Positions 19,929 to 20,660 of a stretch of DNA of 20,660 nucleotides are shown here, one piece after another. The notes beneath the pieces were generated by a model, which saw only the letters and a program-made list of their open reading frames with translations, was not told where the DNA came from and searched no databases. Numbering within the stretch: position 1 is the stretch's first letter; each line of letters opens with the position of its first letter. The position numbers and the translations under genes are program-made. The DNA is from CALWPV01 sp045632125. Lineage in GTDB: Bacteria > Bacillota > Clostridia > Lachnospirales > Bianqueaceae. Location of the stretch: the NCBI GenBank assembly GCA_045632125.1, contig JAZQWC010000082.1, positions 1 through 20,660 of the forward strand, in the 5' to 3' direction.

Positions 19929-20660
19929 ATGTTGTTTTCCCTTAAAGGAGTAAGGGTGCCCCACAGAAAGCATACCGATGGTATGACAGCTGTTAAAATG
20001 GATGCACCTAAAATTGTAACATTGCCGATGTCGATGCACATTGGTAAACCCGCAGTTCCTGTTGTAAAAGTGGGCGACCATGTAGACGTGGGAACTTTGA
20101 TTGCAGAGCAGGATGGCTTTGTATCTTCTCCGGTATATGCAACCGTATCCGGAACCGTAAAGAAAATCGAGGAGATGTTGCTGGCCGGCGGTAATACTGC
20201 GCAGGCTGTTGTCATCGAATCCGATGGTGCCATGACTGCGAGTGAAGCCGTTCAGGCACCTAAGGTTGAGTCTAAAGAGGACCTGATCGAAGCAATTAAA
20301 AAGAGCGGTATTGTAGGTTTGGGCGGCGCAGGCTTTCCTACCTATGTTAAGTTCAACGTAGAACCGTCCCGCATTGAGGAACTTGTTATCAACGGTGCGG
20401 AGTGTGAGCCCTATATTACCAGCGACAGTATTACCATGGTGGAAAGAGCAGAAGATATTGCCACAGCCATTGCTGCTATGGAAAAACATCTGGGTGTCAA
20501 AAAGGTGATTCTTGGCATTGAGAAGAATAAAGCAAAGGCCATTGAATGCATGCGTAAGCTGGAAGAGAAAGATCCTTGTTTTAAAGTATGTGTTCTGGAC
20601 GACAAATACCCGCAGGGCGGTGAAAAGGTTTTAATTTACCATACGACCGGTAAAACCGTA
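19929..20660 (+). CDS. rnfC: RnfC, electron transport complex subunit, N-terminal part
   Basis: The first 244 codons of RnfC, cut by the window end. RnfC is the NADH-facing peripheral subunit of the Rnf complex (ferredoxin:NAD oxidoreductase), which pumps Na+ or H+ across the membrane. Seen: the opening FSLKGVRVPHRKH, a biotinyl-like hammerhead region (VVKVGDHVDVGTLIAEQDGFV...PVYATVSGTV), the Gly-rich GIVGLGGAGFPTYVKF, INGAECEPYIT, and DDKYPQGGEKVLIYHTTGK, all typical of the family. The [4Fe-4S] Cys motifs lie further on, outside the window. AAAGGA (19913-19918) is 10 nt before the ATG. As usual in Clostridia, rnfC comes first and other rnf genes are expected to follow. Confidence 0.95.
   Translation, partial: MLFSLKGVRVPHRKHTDGMTAVKMDAPKIVTLPMSMHIGKPAVPVVKVGDHVDVGTLIAEQDGFVSSPVYATVSGTVKKIEEMLLAGGNTAQAVVIESDGAMTASEAVQAPKVESKEDLIEAIKKSGIVGLGGAGFPTYVKFNVEPSRIEELVINGAECEPYITSDSITMVERAEDIATAIAAMEKHLGVKKVILGIEKNKAKAIECMRKLEEKDPCFKVCVLDDKYPQGGEKVLIYHTTGKTV

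Overview
The window looks like chromosomal DNA of an anaerobic Clostridia-type Firmicute, probably a gut or rumen member near the Lachnospiraceae. The evidence is an rnfC gene at the right end, an S-box (SAM-I) riboswitch with its own terminator, a UvrX-type Y-family polymerase paired with a YolD-like gene, strong AGGAGG-type ribosome binding sites, sigma-A promoters with 16-17 bp spacers, and slightly AT-rich DNA. The assignment rests on gene content only. I saw no rRNA, tRNA, CRISPR array, transposase or integrase.

Left part (1-3514). A minus-strand pair holds a cytosolic beta-propeller protein and a GH29 alpha-L-fucosidase that leaves the window. The fucosidase reading frame carries one in-frame TAA where the family motif expects a tyrosine. 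Divergent from it is the translesion polymerase / YolD pair, closed by a 14-bp bidirectional terminator.

Minus-strand operon (8480 down to 3532). Five tightly spaced genes (gaps of about 18-25 bp) run from one good promoter: an ACT-ACT-metallo-beta-lactamase fusion, a HAD phosphatase, a calcineurin-like phosphoesterase, a Gfo/Idh/MocA oxidoreductase and an ATC-hydrolase-family protein. The set looks like a small-molecule pathway with a built-in ligand-sensing domain. I do not recognise it as a described pathway. A C39-like cysteine peptidase homologue is transcribed divergently from it.

Plus-strand centre (9288-16389). First comes an XRE helix-turn-helix domain fused to a PurM (AIR synthetase)-like domain; an 8-bp perfect inverted repeat brackets its -10 box. 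A NUDIX hydrolase with its own promoter and terminator follows. Next is a five-gene run of small-molecule modifying enzymes (GNAT, APH(3')-like kinase, GNAT, GH28-like beta-helix protein, second APH-like kinase). After it lies a complete S-box riboswitch (promoter, aptamer, antiterminator, terminator) controlling a tandem-GNAT protein, which is an unusual target for SAM control.

Right part (16370-20660). A small two-helix membrane protein overlaps the end of the tandem-GNAT gene tail to tail. It is followed by a 536-residue fusion of a sugar-isomerase-like TIM barrel with a metallo-beta-lactamase domain, a MalY/PatB-type C-S lyase on the minus strand, and the start of rnfC behind a near-consensus promoter and a 120-nt leader.

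The most notable items are the HTH-PurM fusion with its putative self-operator, the two unrelated metallo-beta-lactamase fusions, the five-gene operon, and the riboswitch-controlled acetyltransferase.
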